Positions 17,447-26,792 of a stretch of DNA of 64,000 nucleotides are shown here, piece after piece. The notes beneath the pieces are model-generated. The model was not told where the DNA came from, ran no database searches, and saw only the letters and a list, made by a program, of their open reading frames with translations. How positions within the stretch are numbered: the stretch's first letter is position 1; each line of letters starts with the position of its first letter. A program made the position numbers and the translations under genes. The DNA lies in contig JADZEF010000273.1 in the NCBI GenBank assembly GCA_020850695.1, positions 1 to 64,000 of the forward strand. The letters are read 5' to 3'. The stretch is from Planctomycetaceae bacterium (GTDB lineage Bacteria > Planctomycetota > Planctomycetia > Planctomycetales > Planctomycetaceae).

Positions 17447-19900
17447 CTACTCCATCGGCAAACCCGATTCCAGCGCCTCGCCAATCCTCCGGTCGGTCTC
17501 CGCTTCGTGCGTGTTCCCCAGGCTCGCATGCACGTTGCTCCGCTCCAGGTACGCCGGCGCACACCGCGGGTTCAACTGAACCGCCCGGTTGAGGTCCTCC
17601 AGTGCCGCATTCTTGCGACCCCTCTCGAACCGCGTCGCCGCCCGCCCCCGCAGCGCCATCACGCACCGCGGATTGATCTCGACCGCCCGCTGAAACGCCT
17701 TCTCCGCTTCATCAACGCGCTCCAGGTCGAGCAGCACCAGGCCACGCACGCAATGCGCGAACACGAACCGCGGATTGGCCTCCAGGGCGGCCTCCGCATC
17801 CACCAGCGCATCGGCATTCTTCCCCAGCTGCATCCGCACATGCGCCCGCCGCGCCAGCATGTCCCAGTCGTGCGGGACGTGGCCGAGGGCCTGCGTCGCA
17901 TACGTCTCGGCGGCCCCGGGGGACTCGAGATCATCCGAAGCGGTCGCCAGCTCGACCAGTTCCTCGTACTTCAACAGATGATCTTTTCCCGGCTGACGCA
18001 GCGACGCGACCACACGCTCCAGGTCATCGCGCCCCGCCAGCGGCTCGGCCCGATCGACGAGGATCCCGCCGCGAATCCGCAGCGCCGTGGCGTCGTTCGG
18101 CGCGATCGTCAGCGCCGCAGACAGATCATCCAGGGCGTCCGAATGACGTGACAGGTCCCACCGCACCATCGCCCGCTTGATGTGTGCAAAGGCCCCGTCG
18201 TTGGAGATGAGAATCGCTCGCGTGAGGTCGCCTTCGGCATCCGCATACTGCCCCATCGCGTGAAAAACCCGCCCGCGCGTCAGAAACGACAGCCCCGTCA
18301 CTTTGGACGGATGCGTCCCCGGCTCGGGCGAAGGGTCGGGGGGGGGAGCGTCTTCCGCGCCCGGGGCAGCGGTCTTTTCGATCGTCTTCTTGTGCGGGCG
18401 ATCAACCGTTGAATCGGCCGATTTGTCGGCAGGTTTCTCCGTCGGCTGGCGCGCCTCATCGCCGCGCGAAGTTTCCGCTGTGGCAACCCCTTCGTCGTCG
18501 TGCCTTTCATTCGCTGTCGCCGCCGAATGAATGAGGGCCTCTTCAATCGAGACGGCCGTGTTGGCGTCGGCGAGCGCCTGCGTGAAGCGATTGGCCTGGA
18601 GATGCAGCTCGGCCCGGTCGATCCACCCGCGGGCGTCATCCGGCTTCAGTTGAATCGCCCGGTCGTACCAGGCAAGAGCATCCTCGCTCTCCTGGTGATC
18701 CTTCGCCAGCTTCGCCCGGTCGAGGCACCAGTCGTACGACCACGGCGCCCACATCAATGGCAGCACCGCCAGCACGGTCATCGTGCCGAAGCCGAGGGCA
18801 CAGATCCGCGGCTTCCAGCGCTCGATGAACGCCAGCCCGGTCAACGCGCCGAACGCCAGCCCCGTCAGATGGCAGACGTTCGCCACGGGGTCGGCCACTT
18901 CCTGCCCCGCCATCTCCTGCACGATGTCCGCGATGTCGTAGAGCGTCCCCTCGGCGAAATACAGGCAGAGGGGAATGTAGTACCACATCGGCATCAGGCG
19001 GTACGTCGTGCCGGCCACCACGAACAGCCCGTAGACGGCACTCAGCATGCCCGAGGCCCCGAAGCTGTGTTCTCCCAGCCACGCCTGGTCGACCGCCCCG
19101 CTGAGGATCGCACTGGCCACCAGGAACACCAGAAATCGTCCCGTCCCCAGCGCCTGCTCCAGACGCAGCCCGAACACCCACAACCACAGAATATTTCCTT
19201 CGAGGTGATCCCACTCGGCATGCACGAAGGACGACGTGAGGAGCGACCACCACGCCCCGCCCCACACATCGTGAGCGCTCCGCCATCCCCAGTGTTCCAT
19301 CGCCGGATCGGCGAGCGGGTTGGGCTCGGATGAGAGGCCGTGCCACACCAGCACGCAGATCGTCGTGACGAGCGTCAGTCCCCACGGAAACGTCCAGGGA
19401 ACAGGAAGCCGCGTCCACGGCTCGCCCGGCTCTTCCGCCTTCGGCACGCGCTCGGGGAGGACTTCCCGTGAAGGCTCCTGCTCAGAACCCTCGGGGGTGA
19501 CACCCTCGCCGGAGACCGACGCAATCTGCACGTCGGGAAGACGATCGGCCGGTTTCTCGGTCAACGAGGAATCGACCGCTGGGGTAGTCCCCGGCACCGC
19601 CCCGCAATTCCAGCATTCATCGAACGGCGCTGGGTTCGCCTCGCCGCAGCACACACAGCTCCAGTCCGTCGCATCGGAATTCGCGACCCGCAAGGCATGC
19701 TCGTTCGCCAGCTCGACGCCGCGTTCGGCATCCCCCTCCGACACCCAGACCGTCGTGACGGGCAGTCGCGGCGACAGCCGAGGCTCCTCGCTTACCCACA
19801 TCGGCTCGCCGCGCAGTTCCGCCGTAATCCCCTGATCCGCCAGAAGCGCCGCGAACAGGTGAGCATCGGTCGTGGTGCGGCCGGTATAAATCAGCTTCAT
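17447..19900 (-). CDS. DUF2007-zinc ribbon-rhomboid protease-TPR fusion
   Basis: An 817-residue multidomain protein. Residues 1-70 resemble DUF2007 (MKLIYTGRTTTDAHLFAALL). A zinc ribbon follows with Cys82, Cys85, Cys96 and Cys99, then an acidic linker. Residues about 170-365 form a rhomboid intramembrane serine protease with His227, His232 and Asn236 in the HAEWDHLEGN helix, catalytic GASG with Ser283, and partner His344 in CHLTG. From about 385 to the end are tetratricopeptide repeats interrupted by a low-complexity linker, for instance AWYDRAIQLKPDDARGWIDR. Rhomboids cleave membrane proteins within the bilayer; the TPR part may hold substrates or partners. The catalytic dyad looks intact. 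The domain combination is unusual. Confidence 0.9.
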   Translation of the reverse strand: MKLIYTGRTTTDAHLFAALLADQGITAELRGEPMWVSEEPRLSPRLPVTTVWVSEGDAERGVELANEHALRVANSDATDWSCVCCGEANPAPFDECWNCGAVPGTTPAVDSSLTEKPADRLPDVQIASVSGEGVTPEGSEQEPSREVLPERVPKAEEPGEPWTRLPVPWTFPWGLTLVTTICVLVWHGLSSEPNPLADPAMEHWGWRSAHDVWGGAWWSLLTSSFVHAEWDHLEGNILWLWVFGLRLEQALGTGRFLVFLVASAILSGAVDQAWLGEHSFGASGMLSAVYGLFVVAGTTYRLMPMWYYIPLCLYFAEGTLYDIADIVQEMAGQEVADPVANVCHLTGLAFGALTGLAFIERWKPRICALGFGTMTVLAVLPLMWAPWSYDWCLDRAKLAKDHQESEDALAWYDRAIQLKPDDARGWIDRAELHLQANRFTQALADANTAVSIEEALIHSAATANERHDDEGVATAETSRGDEARQPTEKPADKSADSTVDRPHKKTIEKTAAPGAEDAPPPDPSPEPGTHPSKVTGLSFLTRGRVFHAMGQYADAEGDLTRAILISNDGAFAHIKRAMVRWDLSRHSDALDDLSAALTIAPNDATALRIRGGILVDRAEPLAGRDDLERVVASLRQPGKDHLLKYEELVELATASDDLESPGAAETYATQALGHVPHDWDMLARRAHVRMQLGKNADALVDAEAALEANPRFVFAHCVRGLVLLDLERVDEAEKAFQRAVEINPRCVMALRGRAATRFERGRKNAALEDLNRAVQLNPRCAPAYLERSNVHASLGNTHEAETDRRIGEALESGLPME

Positions 19901-20107
19901 GAGCGATCGAACAGAACCCGGAACAGCGGCGCAAGACCAGCCGGCGATGAGGTCCCGACCTCCGCACGGCTCTCTCTTTTCCCGATTATCGCTGCCGAAG
20001 GTCTGAGAGGACAGGCATCCGAAGTGATGCCCCCTGCGTCATGCGCGGGAAGACACCGGGGGCTCGCAGAGCCTCGCCCCCGGCACCCTTCCGGAGATGT
20101 TGTCGCC

Positions 20108-22372
20108 TCAGGCCAGTTGTTTGCGGAACCGTGCCACGCTCAGCGTGAAGATCACGGCCGCGCACAGCGTCAGCCCGGCGATCTGCGGGAGCAGGTCGAT
20201 GACGTCGGCGTCCCGCAATACCACGCCGCGGAGGATCTCCACGAAGTACGTTGCGGGAATGGCGAACGTCATGACGTAGATTGGAAAAGGCATCTGCGCC
20301 CGCGGGAACATGAAACCCGACAGGAGCACCGACGGAAGCATGATCAGGAAGGCGAACTGCATCGCCTGAAGCTGCGTTTTGGCGAGCGTGCTGACGAGCA
20401 TTCCCAGCCCCAGCGCACAAAGCAGGAAGAGCGTGCTCAACGCCAGCAGCAGCGGGACGCTCCCGCGGATGGGAACGCCGAACAGGAAGACCATCACGGT
20501 CAGGACGATCAGCGTTTCGAGGAAACCGACGAGCGAATAGGGAATCAGCTTTCCGAGTAGCAGCCCCGCCTTGCCGACCGGCGTCACGAAGAGCTGCTCG
20601 AGCGTCCCCTGTTCTCGCTCGCGGACGATCGAGAAAGCCGTGAGAAAGAGCGTCACCAGCTGCAGGATGATGCCGACGAGGCCCGGCACGAAGAAGTGCG
20701 AGCTTTCGAGGTTGGGGTTGAAGAGGAGCCGCGGCCGCATCTCGACGGGCATGGCGATGCGCCCCTCGGCGTTTCGCGAGGGAACCTGCTGGAGCGTCTC
20801 GCCGAAGGCGAAGCCGATGCGTTGCGAGAGCTTCACGCCGAGCAGGTTCGTCGCGTTGAGGGCGGTGGTGGCGACCTGCGAATCGCTTCCGTCGATGAGC
20901 ACCTGGACCTGGGCCTGCTCGCCGAGGAGCAGGCGGTCGCTGTAGTCGGGCGGAATGACGAGACCGACCCTCGCTCGGCCGGAGGTCATGGCGCGGCGGA
21001 ATGATTCCTCGTCCGTCACTCGGTCGACGATCTGGAACGTGCGGGCATTGCGGAAGGCTTCGCGAAGCTCGCGGGCGTGCACGCGGCCGTCGAGGTCGAG
21101 GACGATCGTCGGGATGTTCTCGATCTGGGTGTCGATCGCGAAGCCGAAGATCATCGTCTGGACGATCGGCACCACGAACATGAAAAAAAGCGTCGAAGGC
21201 TCGCGGCGAATGTGCGAGAACTCTTTGAGCAGGATGGCCCAGAAGCCCCACAGGGGCTCGGCCCGCGTCGGTGTCGGGGTGGGGGACGGCGGAGTGGAGG
21301 CAGCCGCCGACTGCAAGGGGGTGACAACCGTGGGGGTGACCGGCTCGGGCGGAGGGGTGAGGTTATTGTCAGGTGGCGGGGTGGGAGTGGTCGACGCGGG
21401 GTTCGCCGCCTCGCGCACCGCCTGCTGGCGACGTTCCTCCGCAGCGCGGCTCAGCGTCACGAAGACGTCTTCGAGCGTGGGATGGATCGGGCGGGCGGGG
21501 ACTTCTTCGGCGGGGAGCGCCAGCTTGCGGGCGAAGTCTCCCTCGGTCCACGACTCAGCCGCCAGGACGTGCAGAGTCTGACCGAAAAGAGTCGCGTCAC
21601 GGATCCCTGCCATCGTCCGCAGTCGCGAGAGCGCTTCGGTCGGATGGGGCGGCTCGACTTCCCACCGCCGCGTCCCCGGCGGCGTGATCTCGGGCAGCTC
21701 CTTCAACTCGTCCGGCTTCCCGCACACAATGAGCTTCGACATCGAAATGTAACCGACGTCGCTGCACCGCTCCGCCTCATCCATGTAGTGGGTGGTGACG
21801 AACAGCGTCACGCCGCGTCCGGCCAGTTCGAACAGCAGGTCCCACAGGTCGCGGCGGGCGACGGGGTCGATGCCGGCTGTCGGCTCGTCGAGAAAGATCA
21901 ACTCCGGCTCGTGAATCAGAGCGCAGCCAAGGGCCAGCCGCTGCTTCCATCCGCCCGAGAGCGTTCCCGCCAGCTGGTCAAGCCGGTTGCCGAGCGCCGT
22001 CAATTCGAGAACCGCCCGCTTCCGCTCTTCGAGCCGGTCCCCTTCAAGCCCGTAGATCCGCCCCGAGAATTCGAGGTTCTCGCGGACGCTGAGATCGGAA
22101 TAGAGGCTGAACTTCTGCGACATGTACCCGATGCGGCGCTTCACGCCTTCGGCATCGGACACGACGTCGTGCCCCAGGACGGTTGCCCCGCCGGACGTTG
22201 GCTCGAGCACCCCGCACAGCATGCGGATGATGGTCGACTTGCCGCTGCCGTTCGGCCCGAGCAGACCGAAGATGGTCCCGCGCTGAACCTGGAATGAGAC
22301 GTCATCAACCGCCAGCAGCGAACCGAATCGCCGCGAGAGGTGATTGACATCGATGACGATGGGGGCAGTCAT
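20108..22372 (-). CDS. ABC-2 type exporter, ATPase and permease fused
   Basis: A 754-residue protein. Residues 1-310 form the ATPase, with Walker A GPNGSGKST (39-47), signature LSGGWKQR, Walker B LIFLDEPTAG and the switch His in TTHYMDEAE. A Pro/Thr-rich linker (about 325-375) joins an ABC-2 permease domain with a first membrane helix (FFMFVVPIVQTMIFGFAI), a large outside domain and five more helices ending near the C-terminus. It resembles the YbhF/YhhJ-type drug and lipid exporters, in which the two parts are normally separate genes. The substrate is unknown. It begins 190 bases from the divergent cytochrome gene. Confidence 0.92.
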   Translation of the reverse strand: MTAPIVIDVNHLSRRFGSLLAVDDVSFQVQRGTIFGLLGPNGSGKSTIIRMLCGVLEPTSGGATVLGHDVVSDAEGVKRRIGYMSQKFSLYSDLSVRENLEFSGRIYGLEGDRLEERKRAVLELTALGNRLDQLAGTLSGGWKQRLALGCALIHEPELIFLDEPTAGIDPVARRDLWDLLFELAGRGVTLFVTTHYMDEAERCSDVGYISMSKLIVCGKPDELKELPEITPPGTRRWEVEPPHPTEALSRLRTMAGIRDATLFGQTLHVLAAESWTEGDFARKLALPAEEVPARPIHPTLEDVFVTLSRAAEERRQQAVREAANPASTTPTPPPDNNLTPPPEPVTPTVVTPLQSAAASTPPSPTPTPTRAEPLWGFWAILLKEFSHIRREPSTLFFMFVVPIVQTMIFGFAIDTQIENIPTIVLDLDGRVHARELREAFRNARTFQIVDRVTDEESFRRAMTSGRARVGLVIPPDYSDRLLLGEQAQVQVLIDGSDSQVATTALNATNLLGVKLSQRIGFAFGETLQQVPSRNAEGRIAMPVEMRPRLLFNPNLESSHFFVPGLVGIILQLVTLFLTAFSIVREREQGTLEQLFVTPVGKAGLLLGKLIPYSLVGFLETLIVLTVMVFLFGVPIRGSVPLLLALSTLFLLCALGLGMLVSTLAKTQLQAMQFAFLIMLPSVLLSGFMFPRAQMPFPIYVMTFAIPATYFVEILRGVVLRDADVIDLLPQIAGLTLCAAVIFTLSVARFRKQLA

Positions 22373-22562
22373 GCGGGGGCGACCGAAGACTCAAAGAGAA
22401 ACCGCGGCAGGAGACTCGGATGGTATTGGGAGACGGGGCGACGGGCCAGCATTCGACTTTCGGGAGGCCGGGACGGATGGCTACACTGGATCGGGTCGCC
22501 GCGCTGGGGCGATCAACCCGCCGATCATTCTCCCGCCGCGTTCTTTCCCCGCGAGTCCACCG

Positions 22563-25500
22563 ATGACACGCGTTCGTCGACGAGCTTCCTCCATTCGCCG
22601 TTGGACGATGCGAGTTCCGACGGCGAGGCTGTTCGGTCTGGCCGTGCTGGCGTTTGCGATGGGTGCGGACGGACGCGCCGCGGATGAGAAGCCTGCGGCT
22701 GTCGATTATTCGAAGCAGGTCAAACCGCTGTTGCGCGAACGGTGCTGGTCGTGCCATGGGGTGTTGAAGCAGGAAGCGGGGTTGCGGCTCGACACGGCCG
22801 CCTTCGCCGCCAAGGGAGGAGACTCGGGAGCGGCGGTCGTCGCGGGGAAGGTCGAGACGAGCCTGCTGATCGAGCGTGTGACGTCGAAGGACGATGCCAC
22901 GCGGATGCCTCCCGAGGGAAAGCCGCTGACGGCCGAGCAAGTCGAGTTGCTGTCGGCGTGGATTCGCTCCGGGGCTTCCGCGCCGTCAGACGAAGCCCCC
23001 GAGACCGATCCACGTCAGCACTGGTCATTCCAGGTGGTGAAGCGTCCGGCGGTGCCGAAGGTGAAGAACGAGGCGTGGGTCCGAACCCCGATCGATGCCT
23101 TCATTGCGGCGGGACAAGAAGCGCACGGCGTGACGCCGACGGCCGCGGCGCCGCTCCACCGGCTGTTGCGTCGCGTGACGCTCGACCTGACGGGGCTGCC
23201 GCCGACGCGCGAGGACCTGCATGCCTTCGACGCCGACGTGGCGCAGCGCGGAGCCGATGCCGCGTATGAAGCGGTCGTCGATCGGTTGCTCAGCTCCCCG
23301 CAATACGGCGAGCGATGGGGACGCCATTGGATGGACGTCTGGCGTTACAGCGACTGGTACGGACGCCGGCTGAATAACGACGTCCGCAACAGTTACGGCC
23401 AGATCTGGCGGTGGCGCGACTGGATCGTGCGGTCGTTGAACGAGGACGAGGGCTACGACCGGATGGTGATCGAGATGCTGGCGGCGGACGAGGTGGCGCC
23501 CGAGGACGACGAGGCGATCGTCGCGACCGGGTACATCGTCCGGAACTGGTATTCGCTCAACTACCACACGTGGATGAAGGACCTTGTCGAGCACACCGGA
23601 AAGGCGTTCCTCGGCCTGCGGATCAACTGTGCCCACTGCCACGACCACAAGTACGACCCCATCACGCAGGAAGAGTACTTCAAGTTCCGGGCGTTCTTCG
23701 AACCGATCGAGCTGCGGCACGACCGCGTTGCGGGGGATGCCGATCCGGGGCCATTCAAGAAGTATGTCTATGCGGGTTCGACCGCTCCGCTGAAGAGCGG
23801 GATGATCCGCGTCTTCGATGAGAAGCTCGACGCGAAGACCGAGTTCTACACGCAGGGGGATTCTCGGAACGTCGTGAAGGACCGTATCATTCCGCCGGGC
23901 GTGCCGAAGATCCTCGGCGGCAAACCGCTCGACATTCAGCCGGTCTCGCTCCCCCCGGTCGCGTGGAATCCCGCCCGCAAGTCGTTCATCCAGACTGAAG
24001 AGCGAGCGAAGCGGACCGCCGCCATTGCGACGGCTGAAAGCGAAGTCACCGCCGCCCGCACAGGCTTCGAAGCAGGACGGCCGGCGGCCGAAGCCGCGCT
24101 GAAGAAAGCCGAGGACGCTCTCGCCGAGGTGAAACGGCTTGAGGGAGAGAACAAGACGTCGGCGGCGCTGGCGGGGACGCAGTCGCTGCACCTCGATGCC
24201 ACGACGGGGCGTCGCGTGCTGTCGAACCTGCTGCCGGGTCTGCCCGAGGTGCAGCAGCCGGCCGTGGCGTCGTTCCTGGTTCGCATCCTGAAAGACGCCC
24301 ACTTCAACGTGCAGTTTGCCCTCGATGTTTCGGGAGGCGCGACGGGGGGTTGGGTCGGATTCGAGAAGGGAAAGATCCTCACCTATAAGCCGGGAGGCTT
24401 CGAGCAGATCGAGGCGGGGAAGTACGACCTTGCCGCGGGTCCGCCGACGTTCGCCATCACCTGCCAGCTCGATGTCGAGAAGAATCAGTTCCTGTTGACG
24501 GTCGTCGACCGCAACAGCGGGGCGAAAGTCGTCGACGCGATGCCTGCGGCGCTCAATGGTTGGAAAGGCCTGCGGAACGGCAAGCAGGGAATATTCGTCG
24601 ATGCCCGGACCGGAGCGGAGGTGCTGCTGGATGATGTCGTGTTGCGGCCGGTCGAAGGGAAGCCGTGGTATGTGTCCGACTTCGAGCCGCCGAAGTTCGG
24701 TCTCGGTCGCGATGCGGTCGGTATCGAGGGATGGATGGCCCACGCGCAGGCCCTGGCTCCAGCGACTTCGCAGGTCGTGCAATCCCTCTCGGGTTCGCCG
24801 GCCATCAAGGCGGCTGAGCAGCAGGTCGTTGCCGCCCGCGGTGCGGTGGAAGCATTGCGCGTCGGACTGACGGCCGCCGAGGCTCGCCTCGCCGCCGCAC
24901 GGGCCGATTTCGCGTCTCTCGAAGCTCGCATTGCCGCCGACGCCGCTCAGGGGGAACCGGCGGCCGCGACCGCTACGGACCTCGCCAGGACTGCCGCAGC
25001 GGCCGAGCGGCAGCATGCTCTCCTCCAGGCTCAGGCCGCCGTCGCTGCCGCAGAGAAAGCGGCGGCGGAAGCGGACGCCAAGCCAGCGGCCGATCCAAAG
25101 CGAGGCGAAGCCATCCAGGCAGCGGCAAAGCAAAAGACGACGGCTCAGGCCGCTCTCGCCAACGCTCAAAAGAATGCCGGGCTGACCGACGGCAACTACA
25201 CGCCCCTTTCGCCGCAATACCCGAAGCAGAGCACCGGCCGGCGGACGGCGCTCGCCCGGTGGATCGCCGATCGCGACAACCCGCTGACGGCCCGCGTGGC
25301 GGTCAACCACATCTGGATGCGGCACTTCGGCCGGCCGCTGGTCGAGTCGGTGGTCGACTTCGGCCGCTCCGGCAAGACTCCGACTCACCCCGAGTTGCTC
25401 GATTGGCTGGCGAGTGAGCTGATGGAAAGCGTTGGGGGTCATGCGTTGAGGGTTGAGGGTCCGAGCCAGGACAAGAGGTCCCAGCCCGCGGCTCACTCGA

Positions 25501-26237
25501 CTCGCGGCACCTGGCGCATGAAGCCGTTGCACCGCCTGATCGTCCTCAGCAATACGTATCGACTTGGTTCCTCACCTGCGGCTCCCAACGAGTCAATCGC
25601 CTCTGCCCCTCAACCCTCAACCCTCGACCCTCAACCATCCGCCTCCCCCGACCCCGACAACCACTGGTACTGGCGGTTCGATCCGCGGCGCGTCGAAGGA
25701 GAGGTTCTCCGCGACAGCGTGCTGGCGGCGAGCGGCCAGCTCGACCCGACGATGGGCGGCCCGCAGATCGACGCCGGCCAGGCCGACGCGTCGCGACGCC
25801 GCAGCCTGTACCTTGAGACGCACGCGGAGGGAGGCGGGCACGCGGTGTTCCTGTCGATCTTCGATGCGCCCGACGTCTGCGACTGCTATCGCCGCTCGGC
25901 CAGCATCATGCCGCAACAGGCTTTGGCCCTCACCAACAGTGGAGCCCCGGTCACGCACGCCAAGCCTCTCGCACAACGTCTCTGGGATGAGGTGAAAGCC
26001 GTCGCGACGAAGGAGTCGGCGGAAGCGGCAGCGAACGAAAGCCGACTCACGACCGATTTCGTGGCGGCGGTGTTCGAGCAGTTGCTGACACGGGTCCCGA
26101 CCGAGAAGGAATCGGCCGCGTGCGTGGCATTCCTCAAGCGGCAGGCCGCCCTCTCACCGATGGACGGCGCGGTACGGGCCCGCGAAAGCCTCGTGCGGAC
26201 GATGTTCAACCACACCGAGTTCCAGACGCTGCCGTAA
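22563..26237 (+). CDS. Planctomycete cytochrome-type protein PSCyt1-DUF1549-DUF1553
   Basis: About 1224 residues with a signal peptide near MRVPTARLFGLAVLAFAMGA. The PSCyt1 haem site is CWSCH at 61-65. A DUF1549 (PSCyt2) domain carries a second haem site CAHCH at 356-360 followed by DHKYDP. A beta-sandwich, lectin-like stretch (about 610-720) and an Ala/Glu-rich coiled coil (about 745-870) precede the DUF1553 domain, which opens QSTGRRTALARWIADRDNPL. Such proteins are secreted and abundant in planctomycetes; roles in polysaccharide breakdown or electron transfer are suspected, not proven. The ATG at 22563 is chosen because the extra upstream frame precedes the signal peptide. Within DUF1553, two low-complexity insertions coincide with heptamer repeats. 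Confidence 0.9.
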   Translation: MTRVRRRASSIRRWTMRVPTARLFGLAVLAFAMGADGRAADEKPAAVDYSKQVKPLLRERCWSCHGVLKQEAGLRLDTAAFAAKGGDSGAAVVAGKVETSLLIERVTSKDDATRMPPEGKPLTAEQVELLSAWIRSGASAPSDEAPETDPRQHWSFQVVKRPAVPKVKNEAWVRTPIDAFIAAGQEAHGVTPTAAAPLHRLLRRVTLDLTGLPPTREDLHAFDADVAQRGADAAYEAVVDRLLSSPQYGERWGRHWMDVWRYSDWYGRRLNNDVRNSYGQIWRWRDWIVRSLNEDEGYDRMVIEMLAADEVAPEDDEAIVATGYIVRNWYSLNYHTWMKDLVEHTGKAFLGLRINCAHCHDHKYDPITQEEYFKFRAFFEPIELRHDRVAGDADPGPFKKYVYAGSTAPLKSGMIRVFDEKLDAKTEFYTQGDSRNVVKDRIIPPGVPKILGGKPLDIQPVSLPPVAWNPARKSFIQTEERAKRTAAIATAESEVTAARTGFEAGRPAAEAALKKAEDALAEVKRLEGENKTSAALAGTQSLHLDATTGRRVLSNLLPGLPEVQQPAVASFLVRILKDAHFNVQFALDVSGGATGGWVGFEKGKILTYKPGGFEQIEAGKYDLAAGPPTFAITCQLDVEKNQFLLTVVDRNSGAKVVDAMPAALNGWKGLRNGKQGIFVDARTGAEVLLDDVVLRPVEGKPWYVSDFEPPKFGLGRDAVGIEGWMAHAQALAPATSQVVQSLSGSPAIKAAEQQVVAARGAVEALRVGLTAAEARLAAARADFASLEARIAADAAQGEPAAATATDLARTAAAAERQHALLQAQAAVAAAEKAAAEADAKPAADPKRGEAIQAAAKQKTTAQAALANAQKNAGLTDGNYTPLSPQYPKQSTGRRTALARWIADRDNPLTARVAVNHIWMRHFGRPLVESVVDFGRSGKTPTHPELLDWLASELMESVGGHALRVEGPSQDKRSQPAAHSTRGTWRMKPLHRLIVLSNTYRLGSSPAAPNESIASAPQPSTLDPQPSASPDPDNHWYWRFDPRRVEGEVLRDSVLAASGQLDPTMGGPQIDAGQADASRRRSLYLETHAEGGGHAVFLSIFDAPDVCDCYRRSASIMPQQALALTNSGAPVTHAKPLAQRLWDEVKAVATKESAEAAANESRLTTDFVAAVFEQLLTRVPTEKESAACVAFLKRQAALSPMDGAVRARESLVRTMFNHTEFQTLP
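25445..25634 (+). repeat. Heptamer copies inside the DUF1553 coding region
   Basis: Two GTTGAGG units lie at about 25445-25458. Four units CCCTCAA, CCCTCAA, CCCTCGA, CCCTCAA lie at 25607-25634, in inverted orientation to the first pair. They encode PQPSTLDPQPS. The reading frame stays open across both. Confidence 0.85.
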
Positions 26238-26365
26238 GTGGACGACGGTCGGCCAATGCGGCCCTTGAAGGGTCCGGTCGTCCCTTCCTACCATTCCTTT
26301 GGGAAGTCCGTCGGCCCGGCGGTCCTTTCGACGATTCACCTTCTGATTCTCACCCGGAGACCCCG

Positions 26366-26773
26366 ATGTTCCGCGTCACGCAGGAAATCGATTTCTGCTA
26401 TGGGCATCGGTTGCTCAACTACGCAGGGAAGTGCCGCCAGCTCCACGGACACAATGGAACGGCCGTCATCACGCTGGAATCCGAGACCCTCGATGACCGG
26501 GGAATGCTGGTCGATTTCTCGGACATCAAGGCGAAGCTGCGAACGTGGATCGACGACAATCTCGATCACCGCATGATCCTCTGCGATCGCGACCCCGCGC
26601 TCCCCTTCCTGCAACAGCTCCAAGAGCCGTTGTATGTCCTCGACGAGAACCCGACGGCGGAGACGATTGCGCGTCTGATCTATCGCCAGGCGGTCAAGTT
26701 CGGATTCCCGGTGAAGGAAGTGTCGTTGTGGGAGACGCCGAAGGCGTTCGCGACCTATCGCGAGGACGCGTGA
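26366..26773 (+). CDS. 6-pyruvoyl-tetrahydropterin synthase / QueD family protein
   Basis: A 135-residue pterin enzyme of the family that acts on dihydroneopterin triphosphate (sepiapterin/6-carboxy-tetrahydropterin type). Zinc ligands are His14, His27 and His29, the catalytic cysteine is Cys23 (GKCRQLHGH), Asp67-His68 follow, and Glu123 lies in WETPKA. GGAG sits eight bases before the ATG at 26366. Members make the queuosine precursor, biopterin or, in some C1-using bacteria, are associated with methanopterin; which applies here cannot be told from sequence. The tetrahydromethanopterin-type C1 genes in this window make a pterin-cofactor role plausible. Confidence 0.9.
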   Translation: MFRVTQEIDFCYGHRLLNYAGKCRQLHGHNGTAVITLESETLDDRGMLVDFSDIKAKLRTWIDDNLDHRMILCDRDPALPFLQQLQEPLYVLDENPTAETIARLIYRQAVKFGFPVKEVSLWETPKAFATYREDA

Positions 26774-26792
26774 AACGAATCGGTGGTCATCA

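Noticed and set aside
23025-25532. Long minus-strand open frame of 835 codons
   Set aside because: Antisense shadow of the PSCyt1-DUF1549-DUF1553 gene, with no recognisable domain.
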